Assembly (NCBI GenBank): GCA_905250115.1
Contig: CAJNOI010000023.1
Coordinates: 143,924-207,923 of the forward strand
DNA length: 64,000 nucleotides
Source of the DNA: Adineta steineri
Taxonomy: Eukaryota; Rotifera; Eurotatoria; Adinetida; Adinetidae
Direction: 5' to 3'
Shown: piece after piece, positions 12,495 to 25,980 of the stretch
Position numbering within the stretch: the stretch's first letter is position 1
Layout of the letters: each line of letters begins with the position of its first letter
The notes under the pieces: generated by a model
Seen by the model: the letters and a program-made list of their open reading frames with translations, nothing else
What the model was told of the DNA's origin: nothing
Database searches by the model: none
Translations under genes and position numbers: made by a program

Positions 12495-14141
12495 ATGTCA
12501 AATTTACAGGAAAAATTGAATCAGAATGATAAATCTTCTGAGAAGATCGATGTAATAATTGTTGGTGCTGGATTTTCTGGATTATATATGCTTTATCGTG
12601 TACGAGAACTTGGAATGACAGTAAGAATTATTGAAGCTGCTGCTGGAGTTGGTGGTACATGGTATTGGAATCGTTATCCAGGTGCACGTTGTGATATTGA
12701 GAGTTTACAATATTCATATTCATTTAGTGATAAATTACGTGAAGAATGGCATTGGAGTGAACGTTATGCTTCTCAACCAGAAATTCTCAATTATCTTAAT
12801 TATGTAGCTGATAAATTTGATTTACGTAAAGATATTCAATTTCAAACTCGTGTAACAACTGCAAACTTCCATGAAACTCTTGCGCGTTGGAATATTCAAA
12901 CAGATAATAATGAACAAATATCCGCAAAGTTTTGCATAATGGCAACTGGTTGTTTATCAGTACCAAAAAAAATCGACTTGAAAGGAATGGATACTTTTAA
13001 AGGTAATATTTATTATACTAGTCAATGGCCACATACATCTATTGACTTTACCGGTCAACGTGTAGCCGTTATTGGTACAGGATCTTCTGGGATACAAAGT
13101 ATTCCTATAATAGCACAACAAGCAGATCATGTTTATGTATTTCAACAAACACCAAGTTTTAGTATTCCAGCACATAATGGTCCACTCGATACAAAAGTCG
13201 AACAATCATGGAAAATAAATTATGATGAACATCGACGTAAAGTTTTGGGATCAAGTTTTGGTGTTGAAGTTAACGATATGATTTCTGATAAACCAGCAAC
13301 AACTGCTACTTCAGAAGAACAACAAGAAGTATATGAAACACAATGGCAAATAGGAGGTCTTACATTTATATTTTCATTCAATGATTTACTTTTCAATAAA
13401 GAGGCAAATACCACAGCTGCAGATTTCGTGTCTTCAAAAATTCGTGCCATTGTCAAAGATCCTATGACGGCTGAATCTTTGACATCACAAGATTATCCTA
13501 TCGGTTGTAAACGTGTTTGTATTGATACTAATTATTATGATACATACAATCGTAATAATGTTACTTTAATTAATCTTCGAAAAGAAAATATTGAAGAAAT
13601 TACAACAATTGGAATCAAAACTAAGAACAATATCTATCAAGTCGATAATATCATATTTGCTACTGGTTTCGATGCCATGACTGGAGCTCTACTTAATATT
13701 AATATTCAAGGTCGATCAGGTAATAAACTTAAAGAAAAATGGATAAAAGGACCATGTACCTATCTTGGTATTATGACTGCTGATTTTCCAAATCTTTTTA
13801 TGATCACTGGTCCAGGAAGTCCATCGGTATTAACTAATATGATCGTTTCCATTGAACAACATGTTGAATGGATTACAGAATGTCTAGATTATTTAAGAAA
13901 GCATCATTACGATAGTATTGAGGCGACGAATGAAGCTGAAGATGCTTGGGTTAATCAAGTAAACGCAATTGCTAATGCTACATTATTTCCTACTGCTAAT
14001 TCTTGGTATATGGGAGCGAATATACCGGGAAAGCCAAGAGTTTGTATGGTCTACGTTGGTGGTTTTGTTGCATATCATAAGATATGCCAAGATATTGTGG
14101 CCAATGGTTATGAAGGTTTTCAGTTAATGAAAAATAATTAA
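12495..14141 (+). CDS. Baeyer-Villiger-type flavin monooxygenase
   Basis: 548 aa, one exon. ATG 12495 is chosen because the frame upstream has no other ATG. Two Rossmann motifs, GAGFSG at 24-29 (FAD) and GTGSSG at 194-199 (NADPH), frame the family fingerprint FxGxxxHxxxW at 168-178. Here position 174 is Tyr (TAT), not the usual His, while Phe168, Gly170, Trp178 and Pro179 are kept. Lys339-Arg340 matches the conserved KR that supplies the active-site arginine in phenylacetone monooxygenase-like enzymes. GTWYWNRYPGARCD (GG-TWYWN-RYPG) is typical of class B cyclohexanone/phenylacetone monooxygenases. The family inserts oxygen next to a ketone using NADPH and O2. Lack of introns and bacterial-type sequence suggest horizontal acquisition; codon use is now AT-rich like the host. 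The His-to-Tyr change leaves the exact activity open. Confidence 0.92.
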   Translation: MSNLQEKLNQNDKSSEKIDVIIVGAGFSGLYMLYRVRELGMTVRIIEAAAGVGGTWYWNRYPGARCDIESLQYSYSFSDKLREEWHWSERYASQPEILNYLNYVADKFDLRKDIQFQTRVTTANFHETLARWNIQTDNNEQISAKFCIMATGCLSVPKKIDLKGMDTFKGNIYYTSQWPHTSIDFTGQRVAVIGTGSSGIQSIPIIAQQADHVYVFQQTPSFSIPAHNGPLDTKVEQSWKINYDEHRRKVLGSSFGVEVNDMISDKPATTATSEEQQEVYETQWQIGGLTFIFSFNDLLFNKEANTTAADFVSSKIRAIVKDPMTAESLTSQDYPIGCKRVCIDTNYYDTYNRNNVTLINLRKENIEEITTIGIKTKNNIYQVDNIIFATGFDAMTGALLNINIQGRSGNKLKEKWIKGPCTYLGIMTADFPNLFMITGPGSPSVLTNMIVSIEQHVEWITECLDYLRKHHYDSIEATNEAEDAWVNQVNAIANATLFPTANSWYMGANIPGKPRVCMVYVGGFVAYHKICQDIVANGYEGFQLMKNN

Positions 14142-14699
14142 CATTATTTATCACAATCACTTAAATTTATCTTGTGAACATTTATTGTAAAACGATAGTA
14201 TACGTCCACAATTGAATGAAATGATTAAATATTAATTAAAGACTTACAATATAATAGATGTTCATATATGTCATTACTAACTTCTTTTTTTTATATAATT
14301 AAAATATAATTTTTTTCTAAAATTAATAATAGAAGAGTTTATACTAAGTAATTCTAAAAGTTAATTATTGTCAGTTTTAAAAGATCTTTCTTATTGAGAA
14401 ATTATTGATTTCAAAATATTAATTGCTCATAACGTATTGAGATAAAAATCGTTATTTTTTAAGTTATATAGATTATTTGAATATACAATCATAATAATAT
14501 ACAACTAACTATTCTCATTAATTTTTCAAAGTCTTGATTTGTGCATCTGAATTTATGTGAATAATCATTAAAATTCTATTCATGTTTGACGAGTTACAAG
14601 ACGCTAGACATTAATGCCATAGTATTCTTTACATAAACTCCTATTGCTATCATTTGTCTCAAACAAGCATAGTAATAATTAATCTAATCGATTTTCTTT

Positions 14700-15085
14700 T
14701 TAGTAACGAGTGTATCATAGCTGACACATCGTAATTACTATGTCTCAAGTGTTCTATCGTAACTCATCTATTCTAACTGATCCATCATATCTGGCTTATC
14801 ATATTTCGTCTCTTTTATCTCATATTTTGTAGCTAGTATATCATATCGAATATGCTTTAGCTGATCTGTCGTAGTTGACCGTTTTTAACAAGGCAGCACA
14901 CTGAACACTTTTAAAGCAGAGTCCATCTACATAATTTTCAAATTACAATTCATAAATGGCGTGAGCAAATCCTGTTTTCTAAAGGATCTAGTTAGTAGTC
15001 TGATCGTAGCTCATATGTCGCCATTGTTCTATCATAGCTACTATATCGTATCTTATATATTCCAGCTGCTCTGTGATAGTTACTT
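14700..15085. repeat. Degenerate tandem-like repeat with TATCATAGCT/TATCGTAACT core
   Basis: Variants of a roughly 10-nt core (TATCATAGCT, ATCGTAATTA, TATCGTAACT, ATCATATCTG, GTCGTAGTTG, GATCGTAGCT, TATCATAGCT) recur at irregular spacing in 14700-14885 and again in 15000-15085. No coding frame persists. It looks like a decayed minisatellite. Confidence 0.5.
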
Positions 15086-15679
15086 TTTTTTAATATATAT
15101 TTCATTGTTTCGTTTATCCGGTTAACAATTTATAACTACTTTGAATATTCTATATCTAGTTAAGTAATATAAGACAAGAGAAAAATAAAAATAAAAATAA
15201 AGAAGCACGAAAAGGAGAGATACGGAAGAAAGAAGAGAAGAGAAGAGAAAGCATGACTAGACATAAGTGTAACGAGTGATAAAACAAATAAATATAAGAG
15301 AAGGATATAATTTTATTCATTCTCTGCGATCTTTATAAGTACAATCTATTTTATTTCTTTATTTTTCTTTATATTCTTATGAACGATAGTCTATCGTACC
15401 GTAGATATATAAATACATGTTCGACACTCAAAACAAATCATTTCTTCATTTTAGATAATAGGAACAACAACTTATAGTGAACAATAGGTATGATATAGTT
15501 TTACTTAGGATTTTATCTTCGAATTCAAAAATAATCTTTCATGTTTTTTTTGGGGACGTCCTATGTAAACTAAAAAATTTGAAAAAAACATTTTAGGATA
15601 GAATTGTCTTAGAACCCAATGTGCTTGTTTTCTTTAATTCTTTCTAATCACTGGCTTCGATATTTATATCGATGTGCTA

Positions 15680-16070
15680 ATGTGGAGGGGGTCGCCCAGT
15701 GGCAGCTTGTCCCTCCCGAGTCATGAAGATGCTCTGAAAAAGTCATCCTCGTGCCAATTGATTGTTCTCTGCAAACCTCCTATTTCGTTTTAGTCTAATC
15801 GTCGATTTTGATTTAGAATAAGATAGATGTGTGTAAGACTACTGTGTCTGTCTGTAGTGGCTATACCATCGGACAGAACAGGATCAAGGATTAATGAGTT
15901 GAGTTTACTTTCATCACTTTCAGGAAGAAAAGTATTGAGTTTATACCAAGATCCGACTAAGGCAAACAAATAACCTGTGGAACTAACTCCTCGCCACGTC
16001 CTATGGGGCAAAAAGAGGGCATCCGCAGGGCCTAAGGGGCAGTTCCTTAGTGCGCTCAAGGATGATTTTT
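15680..16070. other. GC-richer patch, possible decayed mobile element
   Basis: Base composition differs sharply from the flanks. Near 15689-15701 the sequence GTCGCCCAGTGGC matches a tRNA-type A box at all but one position, though I find no convincing B box. A minus-strand frame of 89 codons (15790-16059) has no recognised domain. It may be a SINE or LINE tail relic. Confidence 0.3.
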
Positions 16071-18142
16071 TTTAGACATATTGATCAAAATCAATCTATC
16101 GTGAACTTTACTTTTCTTATGCATAAAAATAACGTTGGTTCTATTAATGAGATATTTAGAAATAGAAAAAAAATATTCTCAATTGCTTTTTCTTTGAAAT
16201 TGAATTGATTAAATGGTATTTTATTTTCTGAATAGAAAGATCTCTCCTAGCTTCTAGCATTATGAAGATACTCTTTACGATTCTCAAAATTTTTCGAATA
16301 TTTAACACTTTCAAGTGAAGGGAAATATGTTTCTTATCGGAATTCTGAGAGTTAAGAGAATTATAACTACATTCAAGCCTATACATATCTTCAAAGTTTT
16401 TTAGTCTGACAATAGATACCATTTCTAATTACTTGTACAAACTTTTCTATTATGTTAATATTTATTGATTATCGGTTATTATTCGATTACATAGTGTTCC
16501 TTTTAAGAATTTTTGTCAGATAAATTATCAATACATATGATAGTATTTTTATCGGATCATCTGAAAGGTACTGTTCACCAAAACTTATCCAATTTCAAAC
16601 AACCAGTTATATCAGTTCTTTCTATAGTAGATTCTGATCTATGTATGAAAGTTTGTATAAGTCAGTGCTCGAAAGTCATTCAGTTCTCAATAAAAAATGA
16701 TGAAGTTCGAGAAAAATAGTTTAAGAAATCACAGGATGTCTTTTAGAACTTAAAAATTGAATGTGTAAATATAAAAGAAATTTATAGAAACATTTAAATT
16801 TCTATGTTTTCTTTATTTTTTCAATACAAATATGTTTGTATATATGGAGGAATAAAAGAGGAGAAACTGTAATTATGACATATTTGATTATTTCAATAAA
16901 TAAACAAATAGAAAAATATAAGATAAGTTAAATCGATCTCAGATATGTATCAATACAGTTGGCAAACAATTCCTTTAAAGTATGGTTCATTTTGTTTTGA
17001 TAAATTGTCTTTTCTTTTTATAAAAAAAAAGTCAAATTTTCTTTGCTGAATTCATTAGTGTTACATATAAACATAGGTTCTTCTTAATCTAGTTCTTCCA
17101 GATATAAAGCTTGAAGATATCCCTATTGTTTATAAAAAGACAGTAGTTTCTTTGTTTGAGTTATAAAAGAGATATTTAATTTGTTTTAAGTAACATGACC
17201 TTTGGGTCTTTGAGTACATAGGCGATAATCTTTTTACTTTAATTTTAATTTTGATATTGATTTCCATGAATATTTCATTGTAAATAAATGATTAAATTAT
17301 ACATGTGCATATCATAAATGTTCAAAACCTTTTAGCATATTAATTCATTTGTTTATTATAACAGAAATGTTCATGTTTCTCATTTATTATTTAATATCTT
17401 GGAGAAAAGCAATGTATAATAAAGAAAAGGAAAACAGCAGTGGTGTGATCGGAGATACCGAAGGCGTAACATCTTCCAGTCACAAAAACTTTTTGTTTTT
17501 CTTTAACAAAACAAAGAGATTTTTCTGCGTTATGTTAGAAAAAAATATCACCTTTTGTCAAAAGTAAAATTGAATTTTCTCTTCATTTAACGATGGATAA
17601 GGAAGATAACTAATTATAAGACAGAAGTTCTGATTCATAGTTTAAGTAAACACGTGTCATACTAAAAGTAAAAGTCGTGTTGCTAGGCTACTGTTTAACA
17701 ATCAAGTAAGTTGCACTTACGTTATTTCTTCATTCGAGTAATAATATATAATAATGTTAGAATATATATTTACTTATTCTCTTAAGTATTTCAAGTATAT
17801 ACTGATGAAAGGAAGAATTTCTAATTGTTGAGATAATCTTCAAAATAAACATTTATCGTAATTACATTTCTTTCTATTGATATTTTATATTAAGCGTCAA
17901 ATTCTACATGCGAACCAAGACAAATCTGTTGTTACTTGTTCATAGAAATCTTGTAAATGAAATAAATCTTAATGTGAAAAGAATATATATTGAAGAAAAT
18001 AAAATAAAATAATTTATGTTAGAATTCATTTTTTTTTCTGGATGAAAAAAAAAGTTGTTAATAAAAAGATTTATCAGTCATATGAAAATAAAGAACGGAA
18101 GAAAGAAAGAAAGAATATTATTTGTATAAATGATTATTTGTA

Positions 18143-18772
18143 TTAAGCAACAAAATATGATCCAAGATGATTTCGAGCATAACCACGATTAGTTAACATT
18201 GTATGATTACCCTCTATAAAATAATAATTCAAATATAATAATTAAGAAAAATAAATGAATTTATTTACGAATGGCTTGTTTTGGTTCTGATATATGTTCT
18301 TTTCGACCACTCTCGGCAATACGTAATGGATGATTAAGATCATTTTGAACTGGAGCTTTGTAGACGACACGATTTTTTAAAATACGACTAAAATAAATAG
18401 AATAAAAATATTTTTGTAATAATAATTATTTTCTTACCCATGATCATCAGAAGTAGTCTCTAATTGAACACATGTACGAGCTTTTCCTGCAAATGTTTCT
18501 CCATGTTGATCATATTGAGTTTTAAGTAGAAAATCAAGTGAATCAAGAGGTGCTTTTGGATCAGTTGTATAAATTTCATGACGACCAGAAGAAAGTGTAG
18601 CTGTTGAATATAATCGATTCCATGGTTCATCACGTTGTGCAACATGTGTTTCAGTTTGTTCAAATGGTACTTTTTGTTTAGCTACACGACCAGTAAATGT
18701 TTCTTCATTTTCAAGACGTGGATATGATAATGGATCACGATGATTGACTGCTCGATGAATTGTATGTGTCAT
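18143..18772 (-). CDS. CFAP276-like (C1orf194-like) axonemal protein
   Basis: Three exons, 18438-18772, 18269-18387 and 18143-18213, close in phase and give 174 aa. From memory, the block EPWNRLYSTATL, followed by a segment with DSLDF and then DHGR, matches the vertebrate C1orf194/CFAP276 family, as does the C-terminal TNRGYAR pattern. CFAP276 is a microtubule inner protein of ciliary doublets. There is no signal peptide or membrane segment, and the protein is polar throughout, as expected for an axonemal filler protein. Bdelloids have large ciliated coronas, so the role is plausible. The third exon depends on the acceptor at 18214-18215; the next AG would put a stop in frame. Family call is moderately sure. 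Confidence 0.65.
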
Positions 18773-21700
18773 CTTTATTCAAAATGAGATGTTTTTCAAC
18801 TAAACTTTTTCTAAAATGTTTGTTTTTCAATTACCATTTACATCAAATCAATAAACTATGTTGCTTAACAACGAGATATCGATGAAATAGGAAATTAGAC
18901 ATTTGATTTTTATTAAAAAGAATAACTAAAATTTATTTATTTTTGTTTTTATAAATTTCTTTGAATTTTTTAATAAATCTTTTATTTTATTTTTTTTATA
19001 GAGGACACTACTTATCAACTATTATTTTAAAAAAGATTTTTCTTTAAAAAAAAATTGTTTTTTTTAGATTAATTATCAGTAGATTATAAGGATCAGGTTT
19101 AGAAACGGAAATTCATCTGTATCTATCTTTCTATAACATAATTACCATGAATATGAAGGAACTATGTGCCATAGGAATAACTAATAGTTATTATGATCGT
19201 CAAAAACATTATGATGATGATGATGATCTTGTATTGATACGTGATTAAATAATCTTTTAGATGATAAAAAAATCAATCTTGATAATAATAAAAGATTCAT
19301 TTTCATTTATAGTATGCAAAATAATGACAGAACATCTCACAACATATTTTAATATGTCGAAAAAACAAAATGAGATGATTGATAGCGTTTAAATTTCATT
19401 GTGAATACATAATAATTATATGTAATTGTCATTATCGAAGTACTGATTGACATTGAATAATTAAGTAGATGATTTGTTAATAAAATAATTTCACAAAAGA
19501 TAAGAAATTTTATTTTTATAAATATACTAAAGTGTTTGTATATAAATAAGATTTGTTGTTGATTTGATCGTCGAATGAACTGATTATATTGAATGGTGTG
19601 CGAAGCGAAGCACACTATTTTTGTAGTCCCGTCCCTTATGATTTTTCTATTCTTAGCAAAGACATATGATTAAATGATTTACAATGTGCGGGTGTAAATG
19701 CACTGTTCTTGTCAAATGAACAATAGATAAGAATCAGAAGAAATTTGCATGAAGATTTTTCTCTTTTAGTCTTCAATCTTGTCAATAGTTTTCCAAACTA
19801 AAATCTTTATTTATAGATTAACCAAACATGCTTTATTCATTATTTTCTTTGTTTACATCAAGTGAAATAATATATTATATTGTATTGATATGTTAACATT
19901 TAATAATTAAGAAACGAATTTAAATATTCAATAAATCTAATTCTTAAAAATTCAAATAAATTATTTGAATTTTGTTTTTGATATATTTTTCTATTCTGAT
20001 TTTTATCCTTCAGCTAGAATTGTGAATGCACATCTAAGGTTACATATAATTATATCCTTATAGTACTACCGACAGTCTCGAACTAAGTGAGTCGTCATAT
20101 AGATGAACGTTATCTGTAATTATGAGACTTCGAGAAAAAAGAATCTTATTAATAATCAAGTCATAATTAGAAATGGAGAAAAAAAACTGTCTGATTTAAC
20201 AGAAGATTTAGTTCTTAGATGAATTTTATGCAAAAGAAAAAGAAACTACTAATAATTTGTCATTTGTAAGTATAGTTTTCATAGTAATAATATATCAAAT
20301 AAACAGAATAAATATACATACTTAATTAATACTATTTATATCTGACAAATATCTAATCAATACACAATATAGATATATGTAGAATTTGTTGTTTTAGAAC
20401 ATTTTCTATGTAATAATAATAATAAGAAGAAGAAATATTAACTAAGAAAACAAATGAAGGAAATAAATATTGAGAAATATTGTTTAAATAAAAGAGAATT
20501 GTTTTAGTTGTAAAATAATAAAATGTAAGTTCTCTTCTCTAGGGATTGATTTGACACTTTTTATGTTAGAATATTAAATCAAAATCATGCGAGAACAAAT
20601 GACATGATAAGTAACTTCTACTTAAATATTTTCTATTTTCTATCTACTAAAATTCGTATTTGTTTTGTTAAAATTAATTGTATATGTTTAAGAAATGAAT
20701 TTATTGAATGTCTATTCCTATTTTTACTATTCAATTAGTTTCGATATGTTTTACGCATAATGCACTTATATATAATACGTGACTTTGAACAGATAATTTG
20801 TTTTTTTTCTTCTTCTTCGTTTCTTCTCAGGATATATGATAGTAAAGAATAGAAAGAAAAAGAAAAGTGACATGATTAGAATAGTTTCTATTAGATGAGA
20901 TTTCATCTTGTACCTACAAGTTCATTTCTCAATAAATTATTTATTTATGACTAAATGTCTATACTAATATCTCACTTTACTTTAGTTTTAATCTTTTAAT
21001 AATCTTTATTAAATACAAATATTTCTACTGAAAAAAAGAAGAATTTCTTTTCATTTAGAAATTAAAAAGATTTTACAAAAATATTCAATTAGAATAATTC
21101 TTTATATCTATGAGATAAATCTAATAAATTTCGTATATTATGTCCTTTTAGAAATCGAAAAAGTTTGTAACTAAATATAGTTCATGTTATTTCTTCCAAA
21201 ATAATGTTCATTAAAATAAGAATTAAACGATGCATAGAAGGAAGTATGCAAAGACAAAAGGTCGAATAATATCATTTTCGTTATTTTAAGATTAATTCTT
21301 CTGGTAAATTAAATAAATGATTCGCTTATTATTTCCATGATGACCTCAATTATTTGTTTTTGAACAAAGTAAAAGCTAAAACTAGTTAAAATCATTTATC
21401 ATTATATAAATATTTAATGAAAAAATTTGACATTGACTATTACTGTTTAGTTTCCTTATTAAATTATTAATATTATCAAGAAAAAGAAAAAGAAAAAGAG
21501 AAAAAAAAAGAAAAAGAAAAAGGAAAAGTTGTTTATGTTCATAGTTAAGTATATATCTATTGAGAAAATCGATGGTTAGAAAATAATCAGTTAGTTTGAA
21601 GAGAAAGATTTTCTCTTTTATATATTAGACTTGTTTTCTTCTTCTTCTTATTCTTCTATTATGATTAAATTATTATTTGGTTCGATAATTATAAATAAGA

Positions 21701-23059
21701 CAATATAGAATTTGTTTAATCAAGTAGAAGAAATAAACTATCGATATTTAAAATAATTAATATGTTTAAGAATCTATTTATTTTTCTTGTTAAATAGAAA
21801 ATGAATAATTTTATTTTATATTTAGCGTGACATGTTTTTTGTCGAAGATTTAATGTCAGTATATATTAACGTATTGTTGTTAAGATAAGGGTTTTGTTTT
21901 TTTGTTAATATTCATAGAATAGAAAAACGAATACTAATTAGATGAAATTCTTTGTTTTTCTTGATAAGATCTATTTGATAAAAATCATTTCTTTCTTCTC
22001 TTTGCTTTTCTTTTCTTTTCTTTTCTTTCTCTTCTATATATTAGATAAAGAGAAGAAATGTTGATGATCAGTCATATTTTATACGAAGGAAGTGTGACAA
22101 TGTTTCTCGTCCATTTAATAAAAGAAACAAAATACTCATGTTCTTCTTTGTTACTTTCTTATTGTATTTCATTCAATGTTGACACATTATTTTATGGTAA
22201 TACTTTTCTTCTCTCTCTCTCTCTTGATTTTATCAAAGTAATTTATTAATGAAAACTGAATTTGTTTAGATTTTCTGTCAATACTTAAAATGATTGATCA
22301 TACTTTAGAATTGTTTTAATAAGATTAAATAAAAATGATCTTAATATTTTTTCGATTTCTTATCTAATTAAATTTGTAAATTAGATATTTTTGTAAAGTT
22401 CTTCAAGTATGAAAAGTAGAAAAGAATGTAAATTAAATAAATGAAACTAATTAAAATTAGTTGAATAAATATTTGTAAGATAGACATTTCTCTCTCTTCT
22501 CAATATGATCTATTCTTGTATGTAAAAGTTGGAAAAAGAATTTGACTTCCTGTTTATTTGCATTGTTGTTGAGTATTCTTTTGCTCTATTGTGTCCAATT
22601 ATTTTTGATAAGAAGAAATAGTAGGACATCCTCTACCTAGTCTCGTTTCCAATCGGTATGTTTTTCTTCTACGTTAATTGGGATAGAACATAGAATGATT
22701 ACTTTTACTGTTTCTTTCTCTTTTCTTTTTTGGTCCCTTTTGAGAGTTAGAAAATCTCTATGGAAAAAAAGGCTAGATAAAGAGAAGAAGAAAAAAAACT
22801 GACAAAGTAGTTTTCATAAGCAGACAAGAAAAACGCATGTTTTATCTGATATAGACAAAGAAAATGAGGAGGAGAGAGAGAGAGAGAGAGATGAATAGGT
22901 GTGATAAATATAATGATTTCTGAATATATTAAATAAACTTTTTCTAATATTATACAGTAAGAATTCTGATTATGACAAGTAAGATAAATAGAAGATTAAT
23001 TTTTGTTAATTGAAAGAAAAAGAAAGTAAGTGTGTTGTTTTTTTTAAATGTAATTTTAG
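18773..23059. other. Large AT-rich intergenic region; no gene seen
   Basis: About 4.3 kb. The frames at 19349-19615 and 22058-22249 have no domain. There are purine-rich microsatellites (AAAAAG units at 21478-21530, GA dinucleotides at 22867-22890) and a small perfect hairpin GTGTGC-N8-GCACAC at about 19595-19614. Nothing else can be supported. Confidence 0.5.
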
Positions 23060-24701
23060 ATGAATATGAATAATAGATCAAATGAAAATGAACGATCGGA
23101 TAATAATATTTATCATTGGTATGCGGATGTGATAGTATTTCGAGGTTTTGGTCCAATAATTGCTTGTTTGGGTATTATTGGTGGAACACTTTCATGTCTT
23201 GTTTTTCGTCGAAAAGCTTTAAGAAAAAAATCTTGTTCAATTTATTTTTTATTTTTGGCTTTAGCTGATCTTTTAGTTATGATTTGTTGGCTTATTCATT
23301 TTGTTTTACCAACATATAATATTCAAATACTTATTTTATCAAATTTTTTTTGTAAAGCATTTGTATTTGCAATGTATTTGGGATTTGATTTAGCAAATTA
23401 TATTTTAACTGCTTGGTAAGTCATTTTCAAAAAAATATTTAATAGAAGAAGAAGAAGAAGAAGATGTTTTTTCTATTATAAATTGAATGTGACATTGATG
23501 GAAAAATGATTTGTATCAGATACGACAAAATCCATCATCTCATTTTCTTCCAAAGAAACTATAAAAGAAAACTAACGGATTTTTCTTTTTTGATCTTCTT
23601 ATAGATTTTCTTTTCTTATTCAAATATTAATTATTTTTTATTACAAAACACGAAGAAGAAGAATTTATATAGAAAACAAAAATATCTAATGAAATTCTTT
23701 TCAAAGTTTTTCAAGCGAAAATAAAACGAGATTTTTGTATTTAGTTTTTAAAAATATCTTCCAATAAATCTTTAAAGAAAATAAATCTTAAGAAAGATTA
23801 AATGTTTTTGTTTTGTTTAGTTCTATTGATCGTGCAGTAAGTATATTATTTCCAATTGGAAGTAGACAATTTTGTCGTCGTCAAGTAGCATATACAATAA
23901 CATTTGTATTATTTATAATTCATACATTATTAAATAGTCATATATTTTATGGTTTTATTGTAAAATCAGCGAATTCAACATTAAATACAAGTATTCAACA
24001 TTGTCATTATCGTTCTGATTCTGATGCATATCAAAAATTCTTTCTTGCATATGATTCTTATATTGAAGTTATTAAAACAAATGTTATTCCATTTATAATA
24101 ATGAGTATTTGTAATTTAATAATTATTATTCGTGTATGTCGATCAAGTTCATCTGTTAATTTAAGTAATGGAAAAACTAATAGTAAAACAACAAAATCAA
24201 AAAGAAAATATGAAAAAGATCGACAATTAACATTTATGTTACTTGGATCAGCTATTGCTTTTCTTGTTTTAACACTTCCAACTGAAATTAATGATATTAT
24301 TAGATCATATTCATCAGAAAATCATGTTAATGAAAAAAAATATTTATTATCAGCTATTCTTGTTTCACTTGCACAACTTAATTATGCTGTAAACTTCTTT
24401 TCTTTTCTTTCTCTTGATTTTTTTTTAAATTTCTTTGTTTTAGATTCATTTTTACATCTATACATTAACAGGTGAAGTATTTCGTCAACAATTAGTTAAA
24501 TTATGGCCAATAAATATAATTTGGCCATATATTCTTCGATTAATTCAATGTAAAAATGTTGATTCTTCTTCATTAGCAACTGACTTAACTAATGTTAATC
24601 GGAAAAGACATTATGAAATAACACAAGCAGATCATACATTGAATCCATCACAATTAAATATTGATATTGAAAATGAAGATGAAACTAGTCATATTCTTTA
24701 A
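23060..24701 (+). CDS. Rhodopsin-like G-protein-coupled receptor
   Basis: Exons 23060-23415, 23821-24388 and 24444-24701 give 393 aa. The 55-nt second intron had been read through as a false C-terminus; splicing restores LNYAIHFYIYTLTGEVFRQQ, a normal TM7 and helix-8 entry. TM1 lies near residues 30-50, then LADL in TM2, and the TM3 end reads CSIDR, equivalent to the DRY region. TM6 carries a FLVLTLPTE-type stretch preceded by a basic third intracellular loop. The extracellular N-terminus is short and Asn-rich. The features resemble the peptide/FMRFamide-type orphan receptors that are expanded in rotifers. The ligand cannot be inferred. The phase-2 intron directly before the DR motif is a useful marker for paralogues. 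Confidence 0.88.
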
Positions 24702-25948
24702 TAATTAAATTGAATTTTTCAATGAAAAATAAAATTAAAAAAAAACTAATTTAAATTTATTAGAATATTTATTCTAATGATAAATGATGAATAATTAATA
24801 AGATATTAAAAAAATGTGTAGATTAATGAAAATGATAAATTGAGATTAAAGATGTGCATGATATTTCTATTCGTCGAGGTTAATTAATAAGTAGACCTTG
24901 GGAGATGAATGATCTTTCTTATTCTCATCACGTTTCAATTAGAAAGAAGAAGAAGAAGAAAACTGAGTATCGATTGATTTGTATCGTCTTTGTTTATATT
25001 TGATATAGGTTTGACCTATTGTATATAAGACATTCTCTTAATATATATATATCATCATTCATTCTTATAGTCAATCCTGATGTTTCTATTAGAATATATA
25101 TATAAACAAAACATATTGAATCTATTACTCTTTTTTTGCTAATCAATACGTCGAATAATTGAAATAGAGAAGATAAATCATGTATGATTTTACCAAATTA
25201 TCTTTCTTTTTTTTTTTATATTTAAAATTCTCGAAATCATGATTATTAACAAAAAGTAATATAAATAATTCTATAGTGAGATTTGATTCGTTTATATAGA
25301 TAAATGAATAGAAAAGTAGTTGTATTTCGATGTTAATTTGTCGTTAAACGATCGATATTTATTTGAATAGAGTATAATCGATTAAGCTCGAAATAAGATA
25401 TTATCTTCTAAGTTATTTAATCATACTATACAAATCTTTTCTATTTCTCTATATTCTTTTATTGAAAAAATCTTGAACAATATAAGAAAATCAACGAGAA
25501 TTCTTTTGAATAAAATACAATTTCTGTTACTAAATAATTGAACAGAATTTCTTTTTTCTTTTTTTTTTTCAATATAAAACTTTGATTATATTAAATAAAC
25601 GTTTGTCGAAGAAGAAGAAGAAGAAGAAGAAGAATAATACAAATAAATTGTTAATAGTCGTCGAAAGTCTTCATTTTTCTTTTCGCAATATTTATAGACA
25701 TCTTTCAAATCCTTGACATTTGTGTACAATACCGTTATTTAGTTTTATTTAATAAAAAGAAAACGACGATTACAAACAAGGTTAGTTTGATTTTTATTCT
25801 TCTAGTTGATTTCTAATAATTTGTCGTAATCGTTTGTAATTATGCGCAAATAAGAATATATTGAACATAAAATGATTTAGTTTATTTCTTCTATGAATTG
25901 TCCGTTACTTATGAAATCAAGTGAACTGAACTGAACGGATGGTGAGAA

Positions 25949-25980
<32 letters not shown>

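Larger units (their letters stand above)
14142..18142. other. Intergenic; repeats but no confident gene
   Basis: About 4 kb. Holds a degenerate short-unit repeat (14700-15085) and a GC-richer patch (15680-16070), listed separately. Open frames at 16156-16422, 16513-16719 and 17349-17567 show no recognisable domain or gene-like splice pattern and are left out. A TATA-like box and downstream AG at about 15402-15455 have no coding frame after them. Confidence 0.5.

Noticed and set aside
22058-22249. 63-codon frame with membrane-like peptide
   Set aside because: Runs into CT microsatellite sequence with no conserved features.
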